Translations under genes and position numbers: made by a program
DNA from: JADJVL01 sp046331545
GTDB taxonomy: Bacteria; Acidobacteriota; Holophagae; Holophagales; Holophagaceae
Direction of reading: 5' to 3'
Assembly (NCBI GenBank): GCA_046331545.1
Contig: JAXLQR010000002.1
Span: 496,001-560,000 of the forward strand
Length of the DNA: 64,000 bases
In this document: positions 16,311 through 24,946 of the stretch, in pieces
Numbering within the stretch: position 1 is the first letter of the stretch
How the letters are laid out: the number at the start of each line of letters is the position of its first letter
Notes under the pieces: model-generated
Told to the model about the DNA's origin: nothing
The model's database searches: none
What the model saw: the letters and a program-made list of their open reading frames with translations, nothing else

Positions 16311-17039
16311 TCAGTACACCGCGTCCGCGCCACCGTCGATGGGGATCACCGCGCCGGTGGTCCAGGCGCTCTCCGGCGACAGCAGGTGCAGGGCCAGGGC
16401 CGCCACCTCGTCCTCGCTGCCCAGGCGCTTGAGGGGATTGACCTGGGCCAGCTTCTTGAGCTCGTCCTTGGGGTCGCTGCTCTTGCTAAGGCGGCCCCGC
16501 ACCATGTCGGTGAGCACGGGCCCGGGGGCGAGGGCGTTGCAGCGGATGCGCCGGGGTGCCCACTCCAGCGCGAGCACCCTGGCCAGCATGTGGACGCCGG
16601 CCTTCGCCACGCTGTAGGCCGCGCTGTCGGGGATGGCGCGCAGGCCGATGTTGGAGCCCACCAGCACCACGCTGGCGCCGCGCTTCAGGCGCCGGCCCAG
16701 GTGGTGGCAGAGGAGCCAGGGGCCCTTCAGGTTCGCCGCGATCATGGCGTCGAAGGTGGCCTCGTCGCTGGATTCCACGCCGCCGGTGAGGAGCTGCCCC
16801 GCCGCCAGGAACAGGCCGTCCAGGGGCGGACAGGCGTCGGCGAAGGCCGACACCGCCGCGTCGTCCGCGTGGTCCAGGGGCACGTGGCGGGCCCCCGGCA
16901 GCGTGCGCGCGAGAGCGTCCCGGCGGCGGCCCACCAGGATCAGCTCGGCGCCCTCCTCGGCGAAGCGCCGGGCCGCGGTGCGGCCGAGGCCCGAGCCCGC
17001 GCCGCTCACCAGGACCACCTTTCCCTTCAGGACGCTCAC
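16311..17039 (-). CDS. Short-chain dehydrogenase/reductase
   Basis: A 242-residue SDR. The cofactor motif is VSGAGSGLGRTAARRF, and the NNAG element reads LAAGQL. The catalytic Ser lies in VVLVGSNIG and the Tyr/Lys in SAAYSVAKAGVHML. The C-terminal PGPVLTDMVRG and VIPIDGGADAVY match FabG-like enzymes. The GTG start overlaps the stop of the DUF502 gene (GTGA), so the two are translationally coupled. The substrate is unknown. Confidence 0.87.
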   Translation of the reverse strand: MSVLKGKVVLVSGAGSGLGRTAARRFAEEGAELILVGRRRDALARTLPGARHVPLDHADDAAVSAFADACPPLDGLFLAAGQLLTGGVESSDEATFDAMIAANLKGPWLLCHHLGRRLKRGASVVLVGSNIGLRAIPDSAAYSVAKAGVHMLARVLALEWAPRRIRCNALAPGPVLTDMVRGRLSKSSDPKDELKKLAQVNPLKRLGSEDEVAALALHLLSPESAWTTGAVIPIDGGADAVY

Positions 17040-17683
17040 GCCGACGCCTGCTTTCCAGGCAGCTTGACGTGGTTCGGCACGATCACGCCGCCGCTCACGG
17101 CCCAGGTGAGGGCCTGGTCGGGGCTCAGGTGGGCGGGCCGGATGCGGGAGGCTTCCACCATCACCACGTAGCCCGAGGTGGGGTTCGGCGCCGTGGGGAT
17201 GTAGACGGCCACCATGCCTTCACCCCCCTCCATGGCCCAGCCGCAGTCCCGGTGGGCCACGAAGCCCAGGGTGTAGCTGCCCGGGTGGGGCCACTCGACG
17301 ACGACGACCTCCTTGAAGCCGCCGCCCTTCCCTTCGGCGTCCTGGTTGCTCTGGATGGCGCTGATGAGCTGCTTGGTGGCGCCGTAGATGCCCTTCACCA
17401 CGGGGACGTGGAGCATCAGCTCGTCGAGCCACATGAGGAGCTGGCGGCCCACGAAGTTGCCCACCAGGGCGCCCACCAGCATGAGCAGGAGGATCGTGGC
17501 CACCGCCGAGGTGAGGCCGAGGAACCAGGTGGGCGGGTTGGGCAGCCCCGCGTGGGCGGCCACCCAGCGCAGGGGCCCTTCGAAGATGCCGATCAGCGCG
17601 CTGAAGATGCTCTTCAGGATGTAGAGCGTCACCACCAGGGGGAGCAGGGTGAACAGGCCGGCGATGAGGTAGCGGCGGATCAT
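17036..17683 (-). CDS. DUF502 membrane protein
   Basis: A 215-residue protein with two N-terminal membrane helices: IAGLFTLLPLVVTLYILKSI near residues 7-26 and FLGLTSAVATILLLMLVGAL near residues 55-75. A conserved soluble domain follows (HVPVVKGIYGATKQLISAIQ, then GMVAVYIPTAPNPTSGYVV). This is the family pattern of DUF502, whose function is not established; plant COV proteins are distant relatives. The first 35 coding bases are duplicated just upstream, next to the pgsA stop codon (see findings). It is coupled to the SDR gene downstream. Confidence 0.85.
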   Translation of the reverse strand: MIRRYLIAGLFTLLPLVVTLYILKSIFSALIGIFEGPLRWVAAHAGLPNPPTWFLGLTSAVATILLLMLVGALVGNFVGRQLLMWLDELMLHVPVVKGIYGATKQLISAIQSNQDAEGKGGGFKEVVVVEWPHPGSYTLGFVAHRDCGWAMEGGEGMVAVYIPTAPNPTSGYVVMVEASRIRPAHLSPDQALTWAVSGGVIVPNHVKLPGKQASA

Positions 17684-17789
17684 CTCGATGCCTCGAGTCG
17701 GCACACGGCCCATGGGGATCCAGGCGTCTCGCGTATCCCCGCAGGGGATGCCGAGAACAGGCCGGCGATGAGGTAGCGGCGGATCATCT
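17651..17789 (-). repeat. 35-bp direct repeat of the DUF502 gene start
   Basis: Bases 17651-17685 and 17755-17789 are identical over 35 positions, with a start-to-start distance of 104. Each copy encodes MIRRYLIAGLF on the minus strand. The upstream copy begins immediately after the pgsA stop (TAG then ATG). It reads on for about 35 codons into a TGA that overlaps the true start. The 69 bases between contain the small hairpin ATCCCC-TGC-GGGGAT. Confidence 0.9.
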
Positions 17790-18450
17790 ATTCGGCTTCC
17801 TTGTCGTCTTCGCCCTGGCCGCCGGTGAGGCGCCCGCTGCCGCTCAGCAGCCGATCCCCCAGCACCCTCCAGAAGTCGAGGAAGTAGACCGCCGCGCTCC
17901 AGATGGCGAGGAAGGTCGCGGCCCAGAGCAGCAGGACGCCCATGCCCCAGAAGAAGCTGTAGGGATGGTTGAGCTGGATGAAGAGGCGGAAGATGTCCTT
18001 GCCCGTCCAGGTGTAGAGCCACTGGTCCAGGCGCGGGCCGAGGATGAGGCAGCTGATGGCGGCGACCTGGAAGCCCAGCTTCCACTTCCCCAGCGTCCCG
18101 GCGGCGATGGTGACGCCCTCCTCCGACGCGATGCCCCGCAGCCCCGTGATGGCGAACTCCCGGGCCAGGATGATGAAGGTCATCCAGGCCGGGGCGAGGC
18201 CCAGCTCCACCAGGGAGAGCAGCGCGCCGGCCACCAGCAGCTTATCCGCCAGCGGATCCAGCAGCTTGCCGAGGATGGTGACCTGCTGCCACCGCCGCGC
18301 CAGGTACCCGTCCAGCCAGTCCGTCAGCGAGGCGATCCAGAACACCGTGACCCCGATCAGCTCGTGGTTCGTCACCCGCGTCATGAGCACCACCACGAGG
18401 ATGGGGACCATCAGGATGCGGAGGAAGGTCAGGGCGTTGGGGAGGTTCAT
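17788..18450 (-). CDS. pgsA: CDP-diacylglycerol--glycerol-3-phosphate 3-phosphatidyltransferase
   Basis: A 220-residue membrane enzyme making phosphatidylglycerophosphate from CDP-diacylglycerol. The CDP-alcohol phosphotransferase motif DG-x2-AR-x8-G-x3-D-x3-D is intact in DGYLARRWQQVTILGKLLDP followed by LADK. N-terminal MNLPNALTFLRILMVPILVV is the standard PgsA opening; ATG at 18450 is chosen for this reason, although GGAAGG lies very close to it. About six membrane helices are visible. The C-terminal 25 residues are hydrophilic and acidic. The stop codon lies inside one copy of the 35-base repeat. Confidence 0.93.
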   Translation of the reverse strand: MNLPNALTFLRILMVPILVVVLMTRVTNHELIGVTVFWIASLTDWLDGYLARRWQQVTILGKLLDPLADKLLVAGALLSLVELGLAPAWMTFIILAREFAITGLRGIASEEGVTIAAGTLGKWKLGFQVAAISCLILGPRLDQWLYTWTGKDIFRLFIQLNHPYSFFWGMGVLLLWAATFLAIWSAAVYFLDFWRVLGDRLLSGSGRLTGGQGEDDKEAE

Positions 18451-18490
18451 GCCTTCCGACAGGGTAGCGCCTCCCGCCGGCCCCTCCACC

Positions 18491-18496
18491 TATCCT
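18491..18496 (+). promoter_or_regulatory. -10-like box for a leaderless start of queG
   Basis: TATCCT, six bases (GGATCC), then ATG at 18503, with no Shine-Dalgarno sequence. The geometry is the same as at 2116, 39850, 44408 and 63701. Confidence 0.45.
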
Positions 18497-18502
18497 GGAT
18501 CC

Positions 18503-19450
18503 ATGGATCTCACGGATCTCAAAGCCTGGCTCCACGCCGAAGCCCTCGCCCTCGGCTTCGCCCGCGTGGGCTTCGCCACCTGCGAGCCCTTCGAGGCGGA
18601 GCGGGAACGCCTCGGCGCCTGGTTCGCCGAAGGGCGCGCCGCCCACCTGCCCTACCTGGACCCGGCGGCGATGCTGGATCCGAAGGCCGTGATGCCGGAG
18701 GCGCGGACGGCGCTGGTGGGCTTCTTCCCCTACGCGCGGCCGGACGCGATCCCCGGCGCGGCACCCGGCTCGCTGAAGCTGAGCCGCTACCTCTGGGGCA
18801 TGGACTACCACATCACCCTGAAGGGACGGCTCTCGAGGCTGCTGCGGTCGGCCCAGGCCCGGGTTCCGGAGCTCCAGGGCCGCGTCTGCGTGGACACGGC
18901 GCCCCTGCTGGAGCGCCAGCTCGCGGCCCGGGCGGGGCTCGGCTGGCAGGGCAAGCACACGCTGCTCATCGCCGGCAAGGACGGCTCCTGGGGCTTCCTG
19001 GGCGTGCTGCTGCTCGACGTGGCGCTGGAGCCCGACAGGCCCTTCGAGATCGAGCACTGCGGTGCCTGCACCGCCTGCCTCGACGCCTGCCCCACCTCGG
19101 CCCTGGAGCCCTTCCGCCTGGACCCGAACCGCTGCATGACGACCTACACCCTGGAGACCGAGGCCGGGCCGCCCGCCGAGGTCGCCGCCGCGATCGCCGC
19201 GACGGGCTGGGGCGCGGGCTGCGACCTCTGCCAGGAGGTGTGCCCCTGGAACCGGTCCCCGGCCTGGGGGGATCCGGCCCTGTGGGGCCGCCCGAACCGC
19301 CTGCACGCCGAGCCCGCCGAGTCCCTCCTCCTGGGCGCGGCCCAGTGGCGGGTCCGGACGCGCCGGACCGCCCTCCGACGGGTCCGGGACCGCCACTGGC
19401 GGCGGACCGTCGGATGGATCCTGGCCCGGCGGTCCACTGATTCCCGGTGA
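18503..19450 (+). CDS. queG: Epoxyqueuosine reductase
   Basis: A 315-residue protein. QueG reduces epoxyqueuosine to queuosine in tRNA, the last step of queuosine synthesis, using cobalamin and two [4Fe-4S] clusters. Visible blocks are GFFPYARPD, SRYLWGMDYHITLKGRL, GLGWQGKHTLLI and the cluster ligands CGACTACLDACPTSAL and CDLCQEVCPWN. The C-terminal HEAT-like tail found in longer forms is absent. It is divergent from pgsA with a 52-base gap and followed by a strong terminator. Confidence 0.94.
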   Translation: MDLTDLKAWLHAEALALGFARVGFATCEPFEAERERLGAWFAEGRAAHLPYLDPAAMLDPKAVMPEARTALVGFFPYARPDAIPGAAPGSLKLSRYLWGMDYHITLKGRLSRLLRSAQARVPELQGRVCVDTAPLLERQLAARAGLGWQGKHTLLIAGKDGSWGFLGVLLLDVALEPDRPFEIEHCGACTACLDACPTSALEPFRLDPNRCMTTYTLETEAGPPAEVAAAIAATGWGAGCDLCQEVCPWNRSPAWGDPALWGRPNRLHAEPAESLLLGAAQWRVRTRRTALRRVRDRHWRRTVGWILARRSTDSR

Positions 19451-19473
19451 TGGCGCGGTCCTCCCGACATGAG

Positions 19474-19497
19474 AAAGGGCCCCTTGCGGGGCCCTTT
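19474..19497. terminator. Bidirectional terminator between queG and the surface lipoprotein
   Basis: A perfect 10-base-pair stem, AAAGGGCCCC / GGGGCCCTTT, with loop TTGC. The A/T ends give a T-run on either strand. It separates two convergent genes. Confidence 0.85.
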
Positions 19498-19517
19498 CCG
19501 GTCCAGGGGACCTTGGA

Positions 19518-22500
19518 CTAGTAGCGGACCACGAACACGCCGGAGATGACGTCGGCGTAGGCCATGGGGAAGCGCTGGGCGAAGGGGGCCTTGCCCATGT
19601 CGAAGCTGTGGCCGGCGGCGCCTTCCGTGCCTTCCATCCAGACGTTCCGCACCTTCACCAGGTAGGCGGCGGTGCCGGCACCCGGATTGTAGGGGCCGCT
19701 GGCGTCCATGAAGGAGAACGAGGGCAGGTTGAGCACCTGGCGGGCGCCGATGCCACCGGTGTGGGCCATGCGCACCTCGCGCATCACCTGGAGGAAGCCC
19801 GGGAAGACGCGGTAGAAGGTGACGATGTAGCCCGAGGGGTGGCGCAGATCGTTGACGGCGGGCTGCCAGGAGAGCTGGACGCTCGAGTGGCCGTTCAGGG
19901 TCCAGTCGAAGGGACCGGTGCCGTTGCCGTCCATGACCTTGTAGGAGGGGACGGTCGGGGCGGGTGCGCCGCTGAGGATGTTGCGGGCGTTCCCGTTGAA
20001 GATGTCCAGCATGGTGCCGGGGTTGCCGGCGGGGTTGCCGTCCGCGTAGTTGGTGACGAAGTCGTTGATGTAGAGCTGGCGGACGGGGGTGACCACCGGC
20101 TTGAGGTCACCGGTCAGGAGGCTGTGGCCCTTCGGGGCGATCACGCCGATCTGGCCGTAGAGCTTCCAGTCGATGGGGCTAGCATCCGCCGTGGTCGGGT
20201 ACTGGACCTTCGAGACGTAGTTGTGGTTCACGTGGACCACTTCCGTGTACTCGGCCGGCAGCCAGGTGGTGCTGTAGGCCTTCATCACGTTCGGGAAGCT
20301 GCCCGAAGCGATATCCGTGCCCGTGCCGGTGTTCCACCACTGGGCGATCACCGGGGCGCCGGGCTCGAGGCCCGCCTCGCCGAGGAGGTTCGAATAGGTC
20401 GCGCCGTTCTGGCTGGTCTTGGTGCCGCGGTCGCGGATGCCGTAGACCACCACGCTGTTCTGGACGAGGCCGTCGTAGGTGTTGGGCGTGGTGACGGTGT
20501 CGAAGGCCGTGCCCGTCGGGAGCGTGGAGCTCACGACGGTGGCGTCCACGCGGGGATCCATCAGCTTCACGCGGGCGCCGATGCCGGACTGGGCGGGGGC
20601 ACCGACGATGTTGCGCAGCAGCTCGAACTCCGTGCGGCGCCAGGTGCCGATGGAGGTGTTGCTGTTGAGCGGCTGGTTCTTGGCGCCGAGCTGGCCGTTG
20701 AGCTCCGCGAAGGAGATCTGGGCGTTGGTGATGGTCAGGCCGGCATTGCGCATGTCGAAAGCGGGGGCCGTGGTGCGGCCGCCGGCGGCGAAGACCGAGC
20801 TGCCCGAGCTGAGCATCGAGCCGCCCCAGCAGGCGTAGGCGTTCGGATCCGTGGCCACGGTGGCGTCCTTCTTCAGCCAGAGGAAGAAGACGCGGTCGCC
20901 GGCGCCGGTGTTGAGGTTCGCCGGGTTGGCGTTCCTGTCGAGGCCGAACTGCGTGATGGTGTTGCCGACGGTGCCGATGCCCAGGTGGACGAATCCGCTC
21001 GCGCGACCCCAGAGCAGCTGGTCCTGGCCCACGGTGTTTCCGTTGGAGTAATCGACGGTGGCGGGATCGACGTAGCCGCGGAGGCCCGTGAAGGGGATGT
21101 CGGTGTTGTTGCCGCCGCCGGCCGGGGTGGAGTAGGCGTTGGGGAAGTTCTGGTGGAAGTCGGCGTTGTTGGGCACCCAGATGGAGTGGGTGACCGCGTG
21201 GATCGGCTGGATGGTGCCGCCCGTGGTGCGGCTCACGCCCGTGCCGGTGAAGACGAGGTTGCCGCCACCGGGGTTGATGGGGAAACCGAACTTGCCGAAG
21301 TAGTTCGCCGGATCCTGCTCGGCGCCGGCCAGGCCCGTCCCGTTCGGCGTGGCCTGGGGGAAGTTGCCCGTGAAGAAGAAGCGGGCGTTGCCGCTCATGT
21401 TGGGGGTGGCCACTTCCATCACGTCCTGCTCGTAGAACAGGTTCGAGGAGCCCGCCGCCGGGTAGCCCGTCGCCGTGTTGGTGACGATGGTCGGCCAAGT
21501 GTAGCTCATGCGCAGGCGGCTGTCGGTGAAGACGCCGGAGCCGACGCTCAGGTTGTCCACGTTGTTCACCGAGCCCGCGGGCGTGCTGGTGGAGTAGTAG
21601 ATGGAACGGCCGGGGACCACCTGGTGGACGTCCACCTCGCTCTGGACCTTGCCGGCGTAGATGCGCAGGAGGTCGTTGACGTCGGAGCGGGTGCCCTGGG
21701 CCGGGACGTCCCGGTAGCGGGGCGCCACGACGCCGTCGTTGCCCTCGGTGGGGGAGGCGGCGTTGTTGATGGCGAAGTGGTAGGGCGAGTTGGAGGGGAC
21801 CACGCGGGCCTGGGCCTCGTTGTTCGAGTAGGCGCCGGACGGGGTCACGGGCACCTGGACCACGTCCGGGAAGCTCGGGTTGGCCTCCGGGGAGCCGCCG
21901 CGGAACTGGACGTAGGCCGGACCGCTGTAGCCGCCGCCGGTGCCGACCACGGCGGTGGCGCGGGTGGAAGGATTGAGCTGCTCGTTCAGCGGGTTGGCGG
22001 TGTAGCCCGCCCGGCGGCCGTCATCCCGGCCGTCCACCGTGTGCCAGCTGCCCGCGGTGTAGAGGCCGAAGGGCAGGGTGTAGATCGGCAGCGCCTGGCC
22101 GCCCTTCGACTCCACCATCGCCGTGTGGCCGCCGCTGTTGTCGGCGGAGACCGAGGCCGGCAGGGAGGCGCCCAGCGCCGCGGAGGCGCCGAGGCCCTTC
22201 ACCGTCAGGCCCTGGGAGGGGCCGCCCGAGCCGCCGACGTTGTTGCTGAACACGTTGATCTGCGTGCCCGCCGAGGGGCCGCCATTGCCGGCCACCGGGA
22301 TGTTGCTGATGCTCACCAGGGCCTTCTTGCCGTCCTTGCCCTCGCCCACCTTGATGGAACCCGGGCCGCCGGCGTTGGCGTTGCCGAACAGGTCGGAACC
22401 GTAGGTCACCGTCGAGGAGACGTCCACCAGCTCACGGCGGAGGAAGTCGTTCGACACGCCGTAGGGCAGGTAGCTGAAGATGAAGCGCTCGTTGCCGACG

Positions 22501-22613
22501 GCCAGCAGGCTGGTCTCGGTGTTGCCCGTGGCGGTGTAGAAGCCGCGGTTGGCGTCGGCGAGATCGGAGCTCGCGTCGCCGCGGAACCGGAAGCGGCTGT
22601 TGAAGAATCGCAC
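19518..22613 (-). CDS. C-terminal two thirds of a giant surface lipoprotein (intact frame)
   Basis: A continuous frame of 1031 residues; its first residue is not a true start, as the protein continues upstream into the frameshifted stretch and finally into the signal peptide at 24752. The content is strand-rich, Gly/Asn/Thr/Tyr-rich and poor in Lys and Cys, as in large extracellular beta-repeat proteins. The C-terminus has fibronectin-like strands (FDWTLNGHSSVQLSWQPAVN, then GYIVTFYRVFPGF). The last part, ISGVFVVRY, ends at the shared terminator. No enzymatic motif is visible. With the upstream part the ancestral protein is about 1745 residues. Role unknown; probably cell-surface. Confidence 0.7.
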   Translation of the reverse strand: MRFFNSRFRFRGDASSDLADANRGFYTATGNTETSLLAVGNERFIFSYLPYGVSNDFLRRELVDVSSTVTYGSDLFGNANAGGPGSIKVGEGKDGKKALVSISNIPVAGNGGPSAGTQINVFSNNVGGSGGPSQGLTVKGLGASAALGASLPASVSADNSGGHTAMVESKGGQALPIYTLPFGLYTAGSWHTVDGRDDGRRAGYTANPLNEQLNPSTRATAVVGTGGGYSGPAYVQFRGGSPEANPSFPDVVQVPVTPSGAYSNNEAQARVVPSNSPYHFAINNAASPTEGNDGVVAPRYRDVPAQGTRSDVNDLLRIYAGKVQSEVDVHQVVPGRSIYYSTSTPAGSVNNVDNLSVGSGVFTDSRLRMSYTWPTIVTNTATGYPAAGSSNLFYEQDVMEVATPNMSGNARFFFTGNFPQATPNGTGLAGAEQDPANYFGKFGFPINPGGGNLVFTGTGVSRTTGGTIQPIHAVTHSIWVPNNADFHQNFPNAYSTPAGGGNNTDIPFTGLRGYVDPATVDYSNGNTVGQDQLLWGRASGFVHLGIGTVGNTITQFGLDRNANPANLNTGAGDRVFFLWLKKDATVATDPNAYACWGGSMLSSGSSVFAAGGRTTAPAFDMRNAGLTITNAQISFAELNGQLGAKNQPLNSNTSIGTWRRTEFELLRNIVGAPAQSGIGARVKLMDPRVDATVVSSTLPTGTAFDTVTTPNTYDGLVQNSVVVYGIRDRGTKTSQNGATYSNLLGEAGLEPGAPVIAQWWNTGTGTDIASGSFPNVMKAYSTTWLPAEYTEVVHVNHNYVSKVQYPTTADASPIDWKLYGQIGVIAPKGHSLLTGDLKPVVTPVRQLYINDFVTNYADGNPAGNPGTMLDIFNGNARNILSGAPAPTVPSYKVMDGNGTGPFDWTLNGHSSVQLSWQPAVNDLRHPSGYIVTFYRVFPGFLQVMREVRMAHTGGIGARQVLNLPSFSFMDASGPYNPGAGTAAYLVKVRNVWMEGTEGAAGHSFDMGKAPFAQRFPMAYADVISGVFVVRY

Positions 22614-24107
22614 CGTGCCGGGCCGGGAAGATGTTGCGCAGGGCGGAGTTGGCGCGGCCGTACTGGTCCTCGCCCACGATGCCGAAGCCGTAGGAGCCCA
22701 GGCCGATGTAGCGGCTCAGGGTGTACTGGATCCGCACCGGCGCCCAGGTCACCACGAACTTGCCCAGGCTGCCGCCGATCCACGGGTTGTAGAACCCGTT
22801 CGGCTGGCTCTGGGAGGCCGCGAGCCGAGTTCGTCGTCGGGTCCGCCGCCGGGTAGGTCGCGTTCGTGTCAGGTTGCCCGACACCAGGAAGCCGATCCCG
22901 GCCACGTCGCTGGTCAGCGTCCGCTTGCCGAAGTTCACCTGGATCGCGTCCTGGTGGCCGTCGATGCCGCTCGTGTTCGGGTCGTAGATCGAGTAGTCGT
23001 TCGCCGAGAAGGACAGCGGCGGCGAACTCGGATCCTGCATCTGCCAGATCAGGACGAGGCCGTGCCCGGCGTCGACGTCGGTCGGCTCCTGGATCGAGGG
23101 ACGGCCCACGCCGGCCACCAGGCTGCCGCCGCCCACGTACGCCGTAGGACAGCGCCGCGCCCTGGATGATGTCCAGCGCGCCCACCCGCGGACGGTCGTT
23201 CGGCTGCGCCTTGATCACCAGGGTGTTCGTGTTGAACTGCCCCGGCGTCGCCACGCCGCCGATCAGCTACTGCGCCCGGATCGTGAACGACCAGTTCGAG
23301 GCGTCCAGGCGGTTGCGCACCGAGTCGCCGTAGCTGCTCTGGGAGTAGTCATGGAAGAGGTAGTTGTTCGAAATCGAGACGTCGCCCGCGGCCGTCGCGC
23401 CGTTGTTGTAGCGCTGGCGGTTGGCCGTCCACAGGATCTCGCCCGTGTTCGGGTCCACGCCCCGGGTAGTTCGGCGCCGACGTGTCCGTGTGCGCCGTGC
23501 CGTGGCGGAACACCGAGTTCGTCTCCACCGAGTACTGCACCCGCGTCGTTCTCGGCGTCCGACACCAGCACGTTCGCGCGCCAGCCCTTCTGCTGCTGCG
23601 TCACGTCCGAGAAGAACTCGCGGTCCGTCGCGTCGTTGTCCAGCAGCGTGAACCGCAGCCGGCTGTTCACCTGCTGCCGCACGCAACTCCGGATCGAAGA
23701 ACTGCGCCGCCCACCGTCTCCGTGTAGGTCTGCGTCACGAAGTTCGGCTTCGTGTCCTGCTACGTTGATCGTGAACGTCCGCGTGTCCGAGAGACCGCCG
23801 CTGTCCGTCACCTTCACCGTGATCTGGCGGGCCGCGAAATCCGCGCCCGTCGCGAAATTGCTCGTCCACGTCGGCGCGCCGCTCGTCCAGTCGGCGCCGC
23901 CGGACGTGCCACCGTGACCGCCGCGTCGCGGGTTCGCCGTCGCCTTGAACTGAAGCCGAGGCCTGAGTCCCGTAGACCTGGCACCGCCGACCGGCAACGC
24001 CGCGATCACCCGGCACGTTCCAGTTCACGTCGCCATCACCACGGTCGAAGTCGCCAGCGAAGCCGATCACCACCGTGTCCGTCGCGCACGCACCGTGAAC
24101 GTGATCG
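22614..24107 (-). pseudogene. Frameshifted middle of the giant surface lipoprotein
   Basis: The protein can be followed only by hopping among three frames. In order, clear fragments are GGADWTSGAPTWTSNFATGA with TVKVTDSGGLSDTRTF, then RFTLLDNDATDREFFSDVTQ, DPNTGEILWTANRQRYNNGA with NNYLFHDYSQSSYGDSVRNR, PGQFNTNTLVIKAQPNDRPR, and SANDYSIYDPNTSGIDGHQD with FVVTWAPVRIQYTLSRYIGL. At least eight single-base or small indels are needed. The translated pieces remain well conserved-looking between them, so recent damage or sequencing error is more likely than old decay. The stretch includes Ig/cadherin-like repeats. Confidence 0.7.
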
Positions 24108-24752
24108 TCACCGACGTCCTTGCCCGTCAGCACCGAACCCACGTGAACGTCGTGATGCCCGGAATCTCGTCGGGTTCACCGTCACGCCGATGCCCGAGAC
24201 CGCCGCGCCCGTGTTGTCCACCGCCGAGGGCGTGCCCTGCAGCGCGTACGTCACCGTGTCGCCGTCCGGATCCACCGCCGAGGCCGCGTAGTTGAACGCG
24301 CCCGGGATCGCCAGGCTTGGCCCGTCAGGCTGAACGACGTCGGGCTGCTGAACACCGGAGCCCGGTTCCGGCAGCACGTTCACCGCCGCCGTCCCCGCCG
24401 CCGAGGCCGCGCCCTTGCTGTCCGTCGCGATCACCGACAGCGTCACCGTCTGCGCCGTCGCCACCGACGGGCGGTAGGTCAGCGTGTTGCCGTTGATCGT
24501 CGCGTCCGTGTTCGCCGGGCTCATCGAGAAGGTGATCGCGTCACCCTCGAAGTCGATCGACGTCAGGTTGTAGATGTACTGGTGCTTGGTGATCGCGGTC
24601 GTCGGACCGGTGCTGATCAGCGGCTTGCTGGGAGCCTGGTTCGCCGGCTGCTGCGGCGCCGACGAGCTGCTGCCGCCGCACGCCACCATCACCAGCGCGA
24701 GCGCCGAAAGGGAGCCGATTCCGGCCGCGGTGCGAAGGATCTGACGGTTCAT
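24108..24752 (-). CDS. N-terminal fragment of the giant surface lipoprotein
   Basis: The start is ATG at 24752 with AGGAGG six bases upstream. Residues 1-24 are a lipoprotein signal (LSALALVMVAC, Cys then GGSSSS). A Pro/Gln linker is followed by cadherin/Ig-like repeats: KHQYIYNLTSIDFEGDAITF, TLTYRPSVATAQTVTLSVIA, then SAVDPDGDTVTYALQGTPSA. The reading frame is lost after about residue 192 (GIGVTVNPTR), and the last 18 residues before the stop are out of frame. It belongs with the frames at 19518-24107. Confidence 0.72.
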   Translation of the reverse strand: MNRQILRTAAGIGSLSALALVMVACGGSSSSAPQQPANQAPSKPLISTGPTTAITKHQYIYNLTSIDFEGDAITFSMSPANTDATINGNTLTYRPSVATAQTVTLSVIATDSKGAASAAGTAAVNVLPEPGSGVQQPDVVQPDGPSLAIPGAFNYAASAVDPDGDTVTYALQGTPSAVDNTGAAVSGIGVTVNPTRFRASRRSRGFGADGQGRR

Positions 24753-24910
24753 GGGGCCTCCTGGAGGGGGTATGAAGAAAGGGAACGACGGGAAGACAAA
24801 GGGACGGATCAGGGTACCCCAACCCACCCTCCCGGGGGAATCCGTGATTTTTCCCTTCCATTCCGGGGGCCGCGGCGAGGTTTCATTGGCGCCCGGCCTC
24901 CCTTTTCTCC

Positions 24911-24916
24911 TATAAC
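24911..24916 (+). promoter_or_regulatory. -10 candidate for speA
   Basis: TATAAC lies 31 bases before the speA ATG, leaving room for a short leader with the GGAGG ribosome site. The best -35 candidate, TTGGCG at 24886, has a long 19-base spacer. The rest of the 194-base gap towards the lipoprotein gene shows nothing distinctive. Confidence 0.4.
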
Positions 24917-24946
24917 GGGCTCTTCCCCCGACCGGAGGTCCCCGAG

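Noticed and set aside
11694..17171. Plus-strand frame of 1825 residues
   Set aside because: It runs antisense or out of frame through six well-identified genes and is low-complexity; a by-product of high GC at third codon positions.
19608..22856. Plus-strand frame of 1082 residues opposite the surface lipoprotein
   Set aside because: Composition is Gly/Val/Ala/His-rich shadow of the Thr/Asn-rich minus-strand protein; no signal, motif or ribosome site.
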